DNA of 28,847 nt from an uncultured Gluconobacter sp. (GTDB lineage: Bacteria > Pseudomonadota > Alphaproteobacteria > Acetobacterales > Acetobacteraceae): positions 1 through 28,847 of the forward strand of contig CALFLO010000027.1 in NCBI GenBank assembly GCA_937880175.1. The letters are read 5' to 3'. The position numbers and the translations under genes were made by a program. A model generated the notes under the pieces. The model had not been told where the DNA came from. It saw only the letters and a program-made list of their open reading frames with translations, and searched no databases. Every line of letters begins with the position of its first letter. The first letter of the stretch is position 1. This document shows, in pieces, positions 7,966 to 16,407 of the stretch.

Positions 7966-8981
7966 CGCGCCCTGTCATTCACTATACCCGCTGCCCTTCC
8001 GTCCCGACCGTCACAGCCCTCGCACAGGCGCAGGGCCTGCTGGAAGAAGAGTTCCGCAACGACGCGGACGTGGATTTCGAATTCAGCTCTGTCGGCTTCT
8101 CGCCCAAGCTGGACTATGCGCCAGCGGATCGGCTGTGGCTACGCAATGCCGGTCACGCCCCGGCCTTGTGGAAGCGCAGTCTGGGCGTGGCCTGCAAGGT
8201 CGTCGGGCTGGCCTTTCTCGAAGGGCGCTATCCGGTTCTGGCCCTGCATGGCGCGGGTATCGCCAGCCCGTCAGACCTGAAAGGCCGCCGCGTCGCGGTT
8301 TTTCACAACCCCGACAGCCCGTTCGATCTCATGGTCGCACAGCAGCTCAAAATCTATCAGACCGCCCTGCAATCGGTCGGCCTGTCCCTGAACGATGTGG
8401 AGCCGGTCTATCTCCCACGCTTCCGTCCCGGAGCCGCGAAAGGCGGCTTCCTCCTGTCGCTGTTTCAAAAGGGGCTGGAAGCGCTTGAGGCCGGGGAAGT
8501 TGATGCCGTCGCCGCGTCCATCCCCCCCGATGGCGGTTTTTACCCGCTGCTCAACGTCGTTTACGACACACGCCTCGCGCCTGAGCGCACCCAGCGCGTG
8601 CATCCCTCCGTCCTGCGCGGTCTGGTCGTCAGCCAGCCCCTCCTCGACGAACGGCGCGATCTGGTCGTCCGGATCGTCGAACGCCTGATCGAGGCCTCGG
8701 AGCGGGCTGTAAGGGCTCCGCTGGACGCCCTGAGGACGCTGGCGGGCGATCTCGGTCAGGCGCCCGAAACACTGGCCGCCGTTTACGAAAACATCCCCCA
8801 GGGCGTGCGCCTCGACCTGAACGACGATTACGTCGCATCCCTCGCCACCCAGAAAGAGTTCCTGCTGCGCCATCGCCTCATCGAACATGATTTCGATCTC
8901 GAAAGCTGGATCGATTACTCCATCCTCGCCGACGCCACGGTCCTGCATCGCCAGAGACAGGCCCGGAACGCGGAGGTCTGA
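7962..8981 (+). CDS. DszB-like desulfinase candidate (substrate-binding-protein fold, no signal peptide)
   Basis: Annotation software would probably call this an ABC transporter substrate-binding protein of the SsuA/NMT1 kind. It has no signal peptide (N-terminus MTRPVIHYTRCPSVPTV), and the operon holds no ABC permease or ATPase. It fits better with the enzyme branch of this fold typified by DszB, the 2-hydroxybiphenyl-2-sulfinate desulfinase. The segment HYTRCPSVP resembles the DszB active-site segment YSNCPVPNA, placing Cys11 at the nucleophile (DszB Cys27). Arg61 in WLRNAG fits DszB Arg70 in YTRFGG. DLKGRRVAVF matches DLAGRRIGVS. A DszB His60 counterpart is not clear. The family reaction is release of sulfite from an aromatic sulfinate. 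The gene overlaps its neighbour by ATGA and lies in an operon with a DszC-like monooxygenase. Exact substrate unknown; a non-catalytic binding protein remains possible. Confidence 0.72.
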   Translation: MTRPVIHYTRCPSVPTVTALAQAQGLLEEEFRNDADVDFEFSSVGFSPKLDYAPADRLWLRNAGHAPALWKRSLGVACKVVGLAFLEGRYPVLALHGAGIASPSDLKGRRVAVFHNPDSPFDLMVAQQLKIYQTALQSVGLSLNDVEPVYLPRFRPGAAKGGFLLSLFQKGLEALEAGEVDAVAASIPPDGGFYPLLNVVYDTRLAPERTQRVHPSVLRGLVVSQPLLDERRDLVVRIVERLIEASERAVRAPLDALRTLAGDLGQAPETLAAVYENIPQGVRLDLNDDYVASLATQKEFLLRHRLIEHDFDLESWIDYSILADATVLHRQRQARNAEV

Positions 8982-8985
8982 CTCC

Positions 8986-10266
8986 ATGTCCGATGCCTCA
9001 CTGCCCCTCTCCGCCGAGACTGGAGCCGCCATGTCTACGATCCGGGAGCGCGTTCGCGCATCGCGTGGCTGGGCGCTCGTCCTGCTGCTTGCGACAGGCA
9101 CCACCTGCGCCATGGACGGCATGATCCTCGCCGGGCTGCTGACGCCCATCAAGGAAGATCTTCACCTGTCTGATGCGGCCTTCGGCAGTGTCGCCTCCGT
9201 CTCGACTATCGCCGGGGTCGTCGGCGCACCGCTTTTCGCCGTTCTTGCCGCGCGCTTCAGTCGCAAGAGCGTCCTGATCGGTTCCATCATCCTGTGGAGC
9301 CTCGCCTCCGCGGGAAGCGCCTTTGCCTCGGGTCTGGCCACGCTGGTCCTGTGGCGGACGCTCACCAATTTCGGCATCGCCGCCTATCAGGGAATCGCCC
9401 CCGGATGGCTGGCGGACCTGTACGACCAGCGGCAGCGCAATTTCGTTTTTTCGCTGTTCATGCTGCGCAACAAGCTCGGCTCGGCCCTGGCGTTCGGCAT
9501 CGGCGGCTGGATCGCAGCCCATGCCGACTGGCACCGCGCCTTTCTCCTGACCGGACTGCCCGGCCTCGCCCTCGCGCTGCTGCTGCTCTGGGTTGCAGAA
9601 CCCACTCCCGGCCACGCCGACGGTCATGTCAGCACCCACACAGCCCCGGCAGGCTGGAAGCAGCAGCTCTCCGTGCTGAAGATCTCACCCTATGTGACGC
9701 ATCTTCTGGCGCTGTGCCTGTTTCTCTCCGGCATGATGACCGCACAGATGTGGCTGCCAGCCTTCCTGCATCGCGCACACGGTCTGGATAACCTGCATGC
9801 AACGCGCTTCGCCTTTTTCGTCCTGCTCGTCACGCTCCCGGCCGGTCCGATTGGCGGCTGGCTGACGGGACGCTTCCTCGCCGGGAAAGTCTGGGGCATT
9901 TCCGCCTCCCTTGCAGCAAGCGCCCTGCTGGCGGCAGGCCTGTTTCTCGTCGCCTTCACGACCGCCAGCCTGCCCGTCTGCGAGGTCTTCAGCCTGCTGG
10001 CGATCGTCACCTTCGGGGCCACGGCGGGAAGCCTGACAACCCTGCTGATCGAGACGGTTCCGGTCTCGCTCCGCACCATTTCCGGATCCTTCGGCGCAAT
10101 GGTCGCAGGCGGCGTCTCGGGCCTGTTCGCGCCCTGGCTCCTCGGCCTGCTGTCAGACCGTTTCGGCCTCGCTACAGCCATCCTCGTCGGACCGGCCTTC
10201 TATGCACTCGCGGCCGTGTTCTGGATCGGGCTGAGCCTCCACGCCTTCCGCACCCGCACCTCCTGA
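8986..10266 (+). CDS. MFS transporter (spinster-like/anion symporter type)
   Basis: An inner-membrane major facilitator superfamily transporter of about 426 residues with about twelve hydrophobic helices. The first is ALVLLLATGTTCAMDGM and the last is near VGPAFYALAAVFWIGLSL. Between helices 2 and 3 the loop AARFSRKSVLIG matches the MFS motif A region, and GWLADLYDQRQRN sits between helices 4 and 5 as in spinster-like and organic-anion symporters. ATG 8986 follows GGAGG (8972-8976) at good spacing, four bases after the stop of the desulfinase-like gene; a second ATG at 9031 is possible. A His-rich stretch follows helix 6 (GHADGHVSTH). It probably imports the operon's substrate or exports a desulfurised product; direction and ligand are not readable from sequence. 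Confidence 0.88.
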   Translation: MSDASLPLSAETGAAMSTIRERVRASRGWALVLLLATGTTCAMDGMILAGLLTPIKEDLHLSDAAFGSVASVSTIAGVVGAPLFAVLAARFSRKSVLIGSIILWSLASAGSAFASGLATLVLWRTLTNFGIAAYQGIAPGWLADLYDQRQRNFVFSLFMLRNKLGSALAFGIGGWIAAHADWHRAFLLTGLPGLALALLLLWVAEPTPGHADGHVSTHTAPAGWKQQLSVLKISPYVTHLLALCLFLSGMMTAQMWLPAFLHRAHGLDNLHATRFAFFVLLVTLPAGPIGGWLTGRFLAGKVWGISASLAASALLAAGLFLVAFTTASLPVCEVFSLLAIVTFGATAGSLTTLLIETVPVSLRTISGSFGAMVAGGVSGLFAPWLLGLLSDRFGLATAILVGPAFYALAAVFWIGLSLHAFRTRTS

Positions 10267-10292
10267 TGTCACTCTTCTGAGGGTCCACACTC

Positions 10293-11573
10293 ATGAACAC
10301 ATTCAATATCCAGCCCCCCGCGTCCCCATCCTCCGACAGCGCCGCCCGAAACGCGCAGATTGCCGCAACACGCCCCGGCACGGCCGAACCCTACCCGCAG
10401 GACTGGGTGGCGCGCGCACGCGACCTCGCCAGGGAGTTCCAGACCGGCGCCGTAGAGCGCGATCACGACCGCACGCCACCCGTCGATCAGATCCGCCGCC
10501 TGCGTGAAAGCGGCCTCGTCAGCCTGCTCTATCCCACCGAACTGGGTGGCGGAGGGGGCACCCTGCGCGACGCCGCCAACAGCGTTCTGGAAATCGCCAA
10601 AGTCGATGGCTCAACGGCCGCCCTTCTTGGCTTTCACTTCTACAATTCGCTCGTGCCGCTCCTCACCGATTACACCGGCCAGAATGCCACTTTCGTCAGA
10701 CGCTCCACACAGGCCCGCTGGCTGTGGGGAAACGTCACGCAGTATGTGAACAAGGATTTCGTGGCCCGGCATCACCCCGATGGCGGCTTCACCATCAGCG
10801 GCACGAAAAAATGGAACACCGGCGCCCCGCTGGCCGAAATCACGACCGTTCTGGCCATCCACCCCGATCGCGACCGCTATCTCTACGCGGCCATCCCGAC
10901 CAACCGGGAAGGCCTGACATTCCACGACGACTGGGACCCGATCGGCCTGCGCGGGGCAGATTCCAGCACGATTGAATTCGATAATGTCAGGATCCTCCCA
11001 CAGGACGTCCTGCACTGGTCGCATGGCCCCAGGCAGACCGGACCGCTCCCGCTCTGGGCCAGCTTTGGCGCCATTTTCTATTCCGCCGTCTTCATCGGAC
11101 GCACACTGGGCGCCCTCGAACGCATCCGGGACTACACACTGCAAAGCCGACGGCAGGGCACCTTTGGCGGAGCATCCGTCTCCGCGGATGACCCATTCAT
11201 TCAGGCGGAGTTCGGCCAGTACTGGGTGCAGGCCCAGGCAGCGCAGGCCTATTTTGAAAGGGTAATCGAAACCGTGCAGTCCGCCTGGAGCCGCCGTGCA
11301 GAACTGACAGACGAGGAACGCGGCAAAATCGCCCTCGAAACCCTGTCACTGCGGACATTCGCCTCCCGGACGGCCCTTGAAATCACACCGCGCATTTTTG
11401 AACTCGCCGGGGGCAGGGGAACCGCATGGAGCGCCGATTTCGACCAGTACTGGCGTGACGTCCGCACCCTCTCATCGCACGACCCGGAAGTTTTGGCCCG
11501 CCGCGTCATCGGACAGCACGCCCTGCACGGTACTTCCCTGATTTTTCCAACCCATTTCAAAACCGATATATAA
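10293..11573 (+). CDS. DszC-like flavin-dependent monooxygenase (acyl-CoA dehydrogenase fold)
   Basis: The second DszC/SfnB-type flavoprotein in the window, 426 residues. An acyl-CoA dehydrogenase N-terminal domain holds LLYPTELGGGGG and GFHFYNSLVPLL. The middle domain has GTKKWNTGAPLAE, TFHDDWDPIGLRGADSS and VRILPQDVL. The C-terminal helices carry ELAGGRGTAWSADFDQYWR and RTLSSHDP, with His396 of HDP matching the DszC active-site His. This C-terminal pattern separates DszC-type oxygenases from true acyl-CoA dehydrogenases. A GAGG element lies about 10 bases before ATG 10293. It is the last gene of the operon and is followed by a hairpin terminator. It would need reduced flavin from a reductase encoded elsewhere. 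Sulfur oxidation is the inferred role; oxygenation at nitrogen or carbon is also known in relatives. Confidence 0.88.
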   Translation: MNTFNIQPPASPSSDSAARNAQIAATRPGTAEPYPQDWVARARDLAREFQTGAVERDHDRTPPVDQIRRLRESGLVSLLYPTELGGGGGTLRDAANSVLEIAKVDGSTAALLGFHFYNSLVPLLTDYTGQNATFVRRSTQARWLWGNVTQYVNKDFVARHHPDGGFTISGTKKWNTGAPLAEITTVLAIHPDRDRYLYAAIPTNREGLTFHDDWDPIGLRGADSSTIEFDNVRILPQDVLHWSHGPRQTGPLPLWASFGAIFYSAVFIGRTLGALERIRDYTLQSRRQGTFGGASVSADDPFIQAEFGQYWVQAQAAQAYFERVIETVQSAWSRRAELTDEERGKIALETLSLRTFASRTALEITPRIFELAGGRGTAWSADFDQYWRDVRTLSSHDPEVLARRVIGQHALHGTSLIFPTHFKTDI

Positions 11574-11580
11574 AACCAGA

Positions 11581-11623
11581 AGCGCTGGATCCGGGGCTAT
11601 TGAAGACCCCGTGATCCAGCGCT
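11581..11623. terminator. Strong hairpin between convergent genes, probably a shared terminator
   Basis: An 11-bp perfect stem, AGCGCTGGATC (11581-11591) with GATCCAGCGCT (11613-11623), extends by CGGGG/CCCCG around a 10-base loop, with a single bulged T at 11612. It sits between the plus-strand monooxygenase stop (11573) and the end of the minus-strand TonB receptor (11667). Read on the minus strand the stem is followed by TCTGGTTTTA, so it should end the TonB receptor transcript best. On the plus strand no T-run follows. Confidence 0.8.
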
Positions 11624-11666
11624 CTATCAAGCCGACCGAGAGCGCCTCTCAGCGAGCAGCAGGAAC

Positions 11667-14075
11667 TCAGAAAGACGTCTGAACCGAACCCATCATAGCG
11701 AAACCGGAGCCCACGAAATAGGACGGGGAGGAGCCTGCGATTGTGGATCCGAACACACCCCGGGAAGATTTCGCGTTCAGGCCCGGATACGCTACGCCGG
11801 AAAGGTATTTCGTATTTCCGACATTGATGAAATTAAGCCGGAATTCCGGAGCCTTCGCAATCCAGACCTTTTTGAGCCTCACGCCAAGTGCAATATCGCC
11901 CGTAACGTAGGACGGCATTTTCTCATCATTCATGAAGGTTGAATACTGGCTGGAAACAAACTTCATGCCGCCATTGGCAAAGAACATTCCATCATCATAA
12001 GAGAACCCGGCCGCCACCTGCCAGTGGGGGCTGCGGACTGCGTTCTTTCCCGCCGTCTTCAGGTAATCGGTACCTGACGCGATGTTGTTGTCGGTCTTGG
12101 CATTCAGATATTCCAGGGATGCATAGGGGCTGACGTGATAATAGGGGCGTGTCCCGATTTCCGCGTCAAATCCGCGGGAAGTCTGACCGCCTGCGTTCAT
12201 GTAGGAACTCACGAGGCTTCCGTTCTCGTTCAGAACCGTTGAAATCTGTCTGTTTGTAAAATTGTAGTTGAAGAACGTGATCGAGGCGATGATGTCCTTC
12301 TGATACCGGTATCCGATTTCTTCCTGAATGGAATACTCGTCCTTGAGATTGGTGTTCGACAGGCTGGTGATGGCGCCTGTTGCAATGCTGTAGCTGTTAT
12401 ACAGATTGCTTGTGGCGGGAGGACGGAAGTTGCCGCTCGCGGAAATGAAGATCTGATTGTATTCGTTTGGCTTGTAGCTCATGGAAAACTGCGGAAGAGG
12501 TTCGGACATGTTCTGTCCGACATGCCCCTGCGGCCCGGGCAGATAGTTGTTGCCCGTGCGCGAAACCATCATTTCCTTGAAGCCCGCGTTGATTGTCAGC
12601 TTCTTGTTCAGCAGTGAAAAACTGTCGCCGATATAGATACCGTTTATCTGGGTGCGCGTGTAGTTGTCGCCAGCCAGAAGAAGCTGCCCGTTCGGATAAC
12701 GGATGCTGTATCCCCCGGTATGGCTTGCAGCTTCACCAACCGAGTTCAGGGTTGCGAATGGCTGCTGCACAGCGTTGGTCTGGTAATTATACCAGTATCC
12801 GAGCGTGAGTTTGTGGCGCCCGACCTTGTATTGCAGCGTACTGTTTATGCCGCCCGTGTATTCCTGCTCCAGATACTGCGCGAGGCCGTTGACCTGACCA
12901 TTACTGTCGGCCCCCGCAAGGTTCAGGCTTTCCGGATGATATTGCGTCCCGATGTAGTTTCCGGACTGGTTGATCATCGTTCCGCCCGGGTAGTAGCCAC
13001 TTCCCCAGTAGTAATAAGGCGTGACGCTCAGGGTCAGATTTTTGGTCAGGCTGAAATGCGAGGGCGCGCTGATCATGACGTCATTCCAGCCTCCAATGAA
13101 CGACTTCCAGTAATTTGTCTGTCCACTGTGGAAGGTCCCTGCGTAATTCGCCGAATATCCAAGCTTGTTCCACTGGGCGAGCGAAGGCTCCATGTAATAC
13201 GCAACATCGCGGCTGTTATAGGAGCCAAACAGGGATACGCTGTTATCGCCCCATTCTTTCTTTATCTTGAAATCGACGTGACGACGGTGATTCCAGCCCG
13301 GTCCATGAGAGTTCTGGCTGGACGCACCGGAAAACGATACGAATGCTGCAACGCCGCTATTGGCGATCTCACCCGTATCCACGCGGATGAAATCGCGGTT
13401 CGTCGTAAAGGTTCCGTATGCGCCATCTGCGAAAACGCCGAATTTTTTGGATGGATCACGGATGCCTACGGTCATGACACCCCCCGCTGACGTATAGACC
13501 GGATCCGTCAGTCCAGCGGAACCCTGAGCGATCGAGATTGACTTGATATTCTCGGAATCAGCCCATTCCGAGGCGTCCTGAATATAGATGCCGCTATCGT
13601 TAAGTGGGATGCCTTCCATGACATATCCGATTTCATCCTGCCCGAGGCCACGGATCGAAATCGTTGACTGATCGGAAAGACCTATCGGATCCGACCCGCC
13701 GATATTGACGCCAGGCAGCATTTTCACGAGCTGCACGGCACTTGTCCCGGGAGACTGTTTCTGGATGAAGTCCGATGAGACGGTGCTGACCGATCTCGCT
13801 TCGGTTTCACGCCGGATCAGCCCCGCGCCCAGCCCCGGCCCCGTCACTCCGTTCGTAGCAGCCGTGCTATCCGCCGTCACAGTGATCTGCTCGGGCGCGG
13901 TTTTGGCGAGGGCCTGCGCCTTCGCCGGGCGGCTGTGAGGAAGGAGGCTTGGGGATGCCTTGGTGGCATGGGGCGTATTCTGCACCGTCTTGCCGTTCAA
14001 CTGGGGCTTTGCCTCAGCCGCAGTCAGAGGGATCAGGGCACAGACTGGAAGAAAGAACAGGATGGTAGGACGCAT
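11667..14075 (-). CDS. TonB-dependent outer-membrane receptor (second)
   Basis: An outer-membrane receptor of 802 residues from ATG 14075, which follows a GAGGAG ribosome site; an in-frame upstream ATG (14102) has no such site. The signal peptide is MRPTILFFLPVCALIPLTA followed by AEA. A TonB-box-like EQITVTA is next, then a plug with AVQLVKMLPGVNIGG, STISIRGLGQDEIGYVMEG and a DPVYTSAGGVMTV segment. The barrel is rich in Tyr, Asn and Gly and ends VQTSF. Hand counts of GC in sampled 60-base lines (25, 24, 34 and 36 of 60) fall well below those of the desulfurisation operon (39 and 42 of 60), suggesting a different history. It lies downstream of the nucleoside operon on the same strand, beyond a small hairpin, so it may be separately transcribed. 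Ligand unknown. Confidence 0.9.
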   Translation of the reverse strand: MRPTILFFLPVCALIPLTAAEAKPQLNGKTVQNTPHATKASPSLLPHSRPAKAQALAKTAPEQITVTADSTAATNGVTGPGLGAGLIRRETEARSVSTVSSDFIQKQSPGTSAVQLVKMLPGVNIGGSDPIGLSDQSTISIRGLGQDEIGYVMEGIPLNDSGIYIQDASEWADSENIKSISIAQGSAGLTDPVYTSAGGVMTVGIRDPSKKFGVFADGAYGTFTTNRDFIRVDTGEIANSGVAAFVSFSGASSQNSHGPGWNHRRHVDFKIKKEWGDNSVSLFGSYNSRDVAYYMEPSLAQWNKLGYSANYAGTFHSGQTNYWKSFIGGWNDVMISAPSHFSLTKNLTLSVTPYYYWGSGYYPGGTMINQSGNYIGTQYHPESLNLAGADSNGQVNGLAQYLEQEYTGGINSTLQYKVGRHKLTLGYWYNYQTNAVQQPFATLNSVGEAASHTGGYSIRYPNGQLLLAGDNYTRTQINGIYIGDSFSLLNKKLTINAGFKEMMVSRTGNNYLPGPQGHVGQNMSEPLPQFSMSYKPNEYNQIFISASGNFRPPATSNLYNSYSIATGAITSLSNTNLKDEYSIQEEIGYRYQKDIIASITFFNYNFTNRQISTVLNENGSLVSSYMNAGGQTSRGFDAEIGTRPYYHVSPYASLEYLNAKTDNNIASGTDYLKTAGKNAVRSPHWQVAAGFSYDDGMFFANGGMKFVSSQYSTFMNDEKMPSYVTGDIALGVRLKKVWIAKAPEFRLNFINVGNTKYLSGVAYPGLNAKSSRGVFGSTIAGSSPSYFVGSGFAMMGSVQTSF

Positions 14076-14131
14076 TTTCGGATCTCCTCGAAGGAAAAAC
14101 ATTACGTAACCGGAACAAATACAAGGAGTTA

Positions 14132-14149
14132 AAGGGAATTTCTTCCCTT
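14132..14149 (-). terminator. Small hairpin after the aldehyde dehydrogenase gene
   Basis: AAGGGAA (14132-14138) and TTCCCTT (14143-14149) form a perfect 7-bp stem with a 4-base loop. It lies immediately downstream of the aldehyde dehydrogenase stop on the minus strand. Only TTTAACT follows, so termination is probably weak and read-through into the TonB receptor gene is possible. Confidence 0.45.
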
Positions 14150-14153
14150 GGTA

Positions 14154-15608
14154 CTAGAAGGTGGTACGCGGCCGGACCTTCATCCGGACGTGACGGCTTT
14201 CGCGGTAGGTTTCCAGGCCTTCGACGCCCAGTTCCCGCCCGAACCCACTCATTTTCCAGCCACCGAACGGTGCCTGAAGCTCACTGACATCGTTCACGTT
14301 GATGCCAATGCCTCCGGCTTCGATCTGGTCCGCCAGAGCCCAGGCACGATCCAGATCCTGCCCGTACACATACGCCGCCAGACCGAACGGCAGCATATTG
14401 GCCAGCCTCAGCGCCTCTGCGTCAGTTTCGAAAGACCTGACGGCAGCAACGGGACCGAAACTTTCCTGTGTCATGGCCAGCGCATCAACCGGGACGTCAT
14501 CAAGGACAGCGGGGCTGTAAAAGAAACCATTGCCGTATTCCGAACCCGTCAGGTTATGGCCACCGCACAGCAGGCGCGCGCCGAGATATACGGCATCATC
14601 GACATGTTTCTGCGTCCGCACACGCACACTGTCGTTCATCGCGGGACCATATACCGCACCACTCTCCATCCCGGGTCGTGGAGCGATGCCGCTGGTAATG
14701 CTGACAAGGGCTTCCATGAAGCGATCGTGGACCTTGTGCGAGACAAAGATACGGTTCACGGCAATGCAGATCTGCCCCATGTTGGAGAAACTGCGCCGTG
14801 CGGCTGCGGCGGCGGCTTCCTCGATGTTCGCGTCGTCCAGCACAATGAAGGGGCATTGGCCGCCCAGTTCCAGCGCCACGCGTTTGAGATTGCCCGCTGC
14901 CGCCCGCATGATTGCCTGACCTGCGGGCACGGACGCCGTGGCGGAGATCAGGGAGATCCGGGGGTGTGCAGCCAGCGCCGCCCCGATGGTTGGTCCGTCA
15001 CCGGGAATATCGTTCAGCACACCGGGGGGAAGGCCAGCATCCACCAGACACTCAAGCACTGCTGCGATTGCCAGCGGCGTTTCCGGCGGTGGCTTGACGA
15101 CCATGGTGCAGCCGGCCGCAAGTGCGGGCGCGATTTTCCACGCATACAGATCGACCGGATAATTCCAGGGTACAATCGCAGCGACGACGCCAACCGGAGC
15201 ACCTGTCACGATGCAGCGGATATCGGGGCGGATCGAGGGGCGCAGCGTGCCACCCATCCGGCGCCCTTCTTCGGCGTAGTACCGAAGGACCTCGGCCCCG
15301 AACAGGATCTCCTTTCTGGAATCCGGCAAAGGCTTTCCCTGCTCCCGGGTGAGCAGAGCCGCGATGTGATCGACGCGCTCGTCGATCAGGCTGGCGGCGC
15401 GATGCAGAATGACGGCCCGGCTGTCCGGCATCATCCCGGCCCAGACCGGAAAGGCTTTGTGGGCTGCCTGCACGGCCTTTTCCAGGTCGGGCATGGTCGC
15501 GATGGCGGTTGCGCCGGTGATTTCGTTTGTCGCGGGGTCGATGACGTTGCGGTAGCCGCCTTCAAGGGGGGCGACCCACCTGCCATCAATGAAAAGCTCT
15601 CGTTTCAT
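14154..15608 (-). CDS. NAD(P)-dependent aldehyde dehydrogenase
   Basis: A 484-residue enzyme of the aldehyde dehydrogenase superfamily that oxidises an aldehyde to the acid in the cytoplasm. Landmarks are VPWNYP (147-151), the cofactor-contact Lys172 in VVKPPPETP, the general base Glu247 in ELGGQCP and the nucleophile Cys281 in GQICIAVNR. FGGWKMSGFGRE near the C-terminus is typical of succinate-semialdehyde and related dehydrogenases. Oddly, the cofactor-loop motif FTGST reads ATASV (223-227), so the first Gly of that loop is Ala225. GGAAG precedes ATG 15608 by a few bases. It is the last gene of the nucleoside operon, 28 bases after the SIS gene, and may oxidise an aldehyde made from the sugar phosphate. 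The exact substrate is not readable from sequence. Confidence 0.9.
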   Translation of the reverse strand: MKRELFIDGRWVAPLEGGYRNVIDPATNEITGATAIATMPDLEKAVQAAHKAFPVWAGMMPDSRAVILHRAASLIDERVDHIAALLTREQGKPLPDSRKEILFGAEVLRYYAEEGRRMGGTLRPSIRPDIRCIVTGAPVGVVAAIVPWNYPVDLYAWKIAPALAAGCTMVVKPPPETPLAIAAVLECLVDAGLPPGVLNDIPGDGPTIGAALAAHPRISLISATASVPAGQAIMRAAAGNLKRVALELGGQCPFIVLDDANIEEAAAAAARRSFSNMGQICIAVNRIFVSHKVHDRFMEALVSITSGIAPRPGMESGAVYGPAMNDSVRVRTQKHVDDAVYLGARLLCGGHNLTGSEYGNGFFYSPAVLDDVPVDALAMTQESFGPVAAVRSFETDAEALRLANMLPFGLAAYVYGQDLDRAWALADQIEAGGIGINVNDVSELQAPFGGWKMSGFGRELGVEGLETYRESRHVRMKVRPRTTF

Positions 15609-15636
15609 GGTTTTCTTCCGATCAGGAGTGCGACAG

Positions 15637-16407
15637 TCAGCTTCGTGCCCGCAGGCGTCTCCACAGTTCGGCGTAATTTCGGTCGTTCTGGCGGGTGGCC
15701 TCTTCCTTGTGTTCGGTGTTCGGATTGATCATCACGAACGGCTCGACCCCGCGAGACACCAGCTCCTCTGCGGTCGCGGAGACGAGTGCATGGGCGATGG
15801 CGATGGTGATGCTCGTCGAACTCGCCCCCACCGGCGCCTTCAGGCCATCAATCCTGAGGGAAGCGTCGGATTTCGGCACACCCGTATCGATCACGACATC
15901 CGCCACTTCAAACAAACGCTGGCCGCTGGAGTGGCGGGACTTCGTGTTGGAAGAATGGGGAAGGGACGTCACGCCGATCACCTTCATCCCCTTTGCCTTG
16001 GCTTCCAGAGCTATATCGAGGATGACGGCATTGATGCCGGAATGGGAAAACAGGACGAGCGTATCGGCCGGATCGAGATGGTGCGCATCCAGGATGGCCT
16101 TGCCGTAACCTTCCACGGCATGGATGAAGCGATACTGCCGGGCACCCTGGTCCCCCAGAACCCGATGGAAGGAAATCATGCTGCTTTCAACGATCGGGCG
16201 GAAACCTGAGATCGTACCCGTTCTGGGAAACGTCTCGATCGCCGGCAGGGCACCGTGACCCGTTCCGAACGTGAAGACGAGCTTGTCTGCTGCAATACTG
16301 TCCGCGCAGAGTTTTGCAGCCTCATGAATGGCGGTGTTCTGTGTGTCGCGGACATGCCCGAGGCGGGCGATCAGCAGATCGAAGTACTGTTCAACGATGT
16401 CGGCCAT
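15637..16407 (-). CDS. SIS-domain sugar-phosphate isomerase (UPF0309-like)
   Basis: A 256-residue protein with a single SIS (sugar isomerase) domain, a fold that binds phosphosugars. It resembles the UPF0309 group: an N-terminal helix with VRDTQNTAIHEAAKL, then FGTGHGALPAIE, VLFSHSGINAVILDIALEAKAKG and VIGVTSLPHS. The Ser-rich SHSG loop is the usual phosphate contact. Start ATG 16407 overlaps the phosphorylase stop by one base (TAATG), so translation is coupled; the frame extends further upstream but inside the phosphorylase gene. It lies between a nucleoside phosphorylase and an aldehyde dehydrogenase and may isomerise the sugar phosphate released from the nucleoside. I know no proven reaction for this subgroup. 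Confidence 0.85.
   Translation of the reverse strand: MADIVEQYFDLLIARLGHVRDTQNTAIHEAAKLCADSIAADKLVFTFGTGHGALPAIETFPRTGTISGFRPIVESSMISFHRVLGDQGARQYRFIHAVEGYGKAILDAHHLDPADTLVLFSHSGINAVILDIALEAKAKGMKVIGVTSLPHSSNTKSRHSSGQRLFEVADVVIDTGVPKSDASLRIDGLKAPVGASSTSITIAIAHALVSATAEELVSRGVEPFVMINPNTEHKEEATRQNDRNYAELWRRLRARS

Noticed and set aside
7962..8981. Reading this gene as a periplasmic ABC binding protein
   Set aside because: It lacks a signal peptide and any permease or ATPase partner in the operon, and the cysteine motif fits DszB better. The idea is kept only as an alternative.
14148..15728. Plus-strand open frame of 526 codons
   Set aside because: It is antisense to the aldehyde dehydrogenase, whose catalytic motifs are clear on the minus strand.
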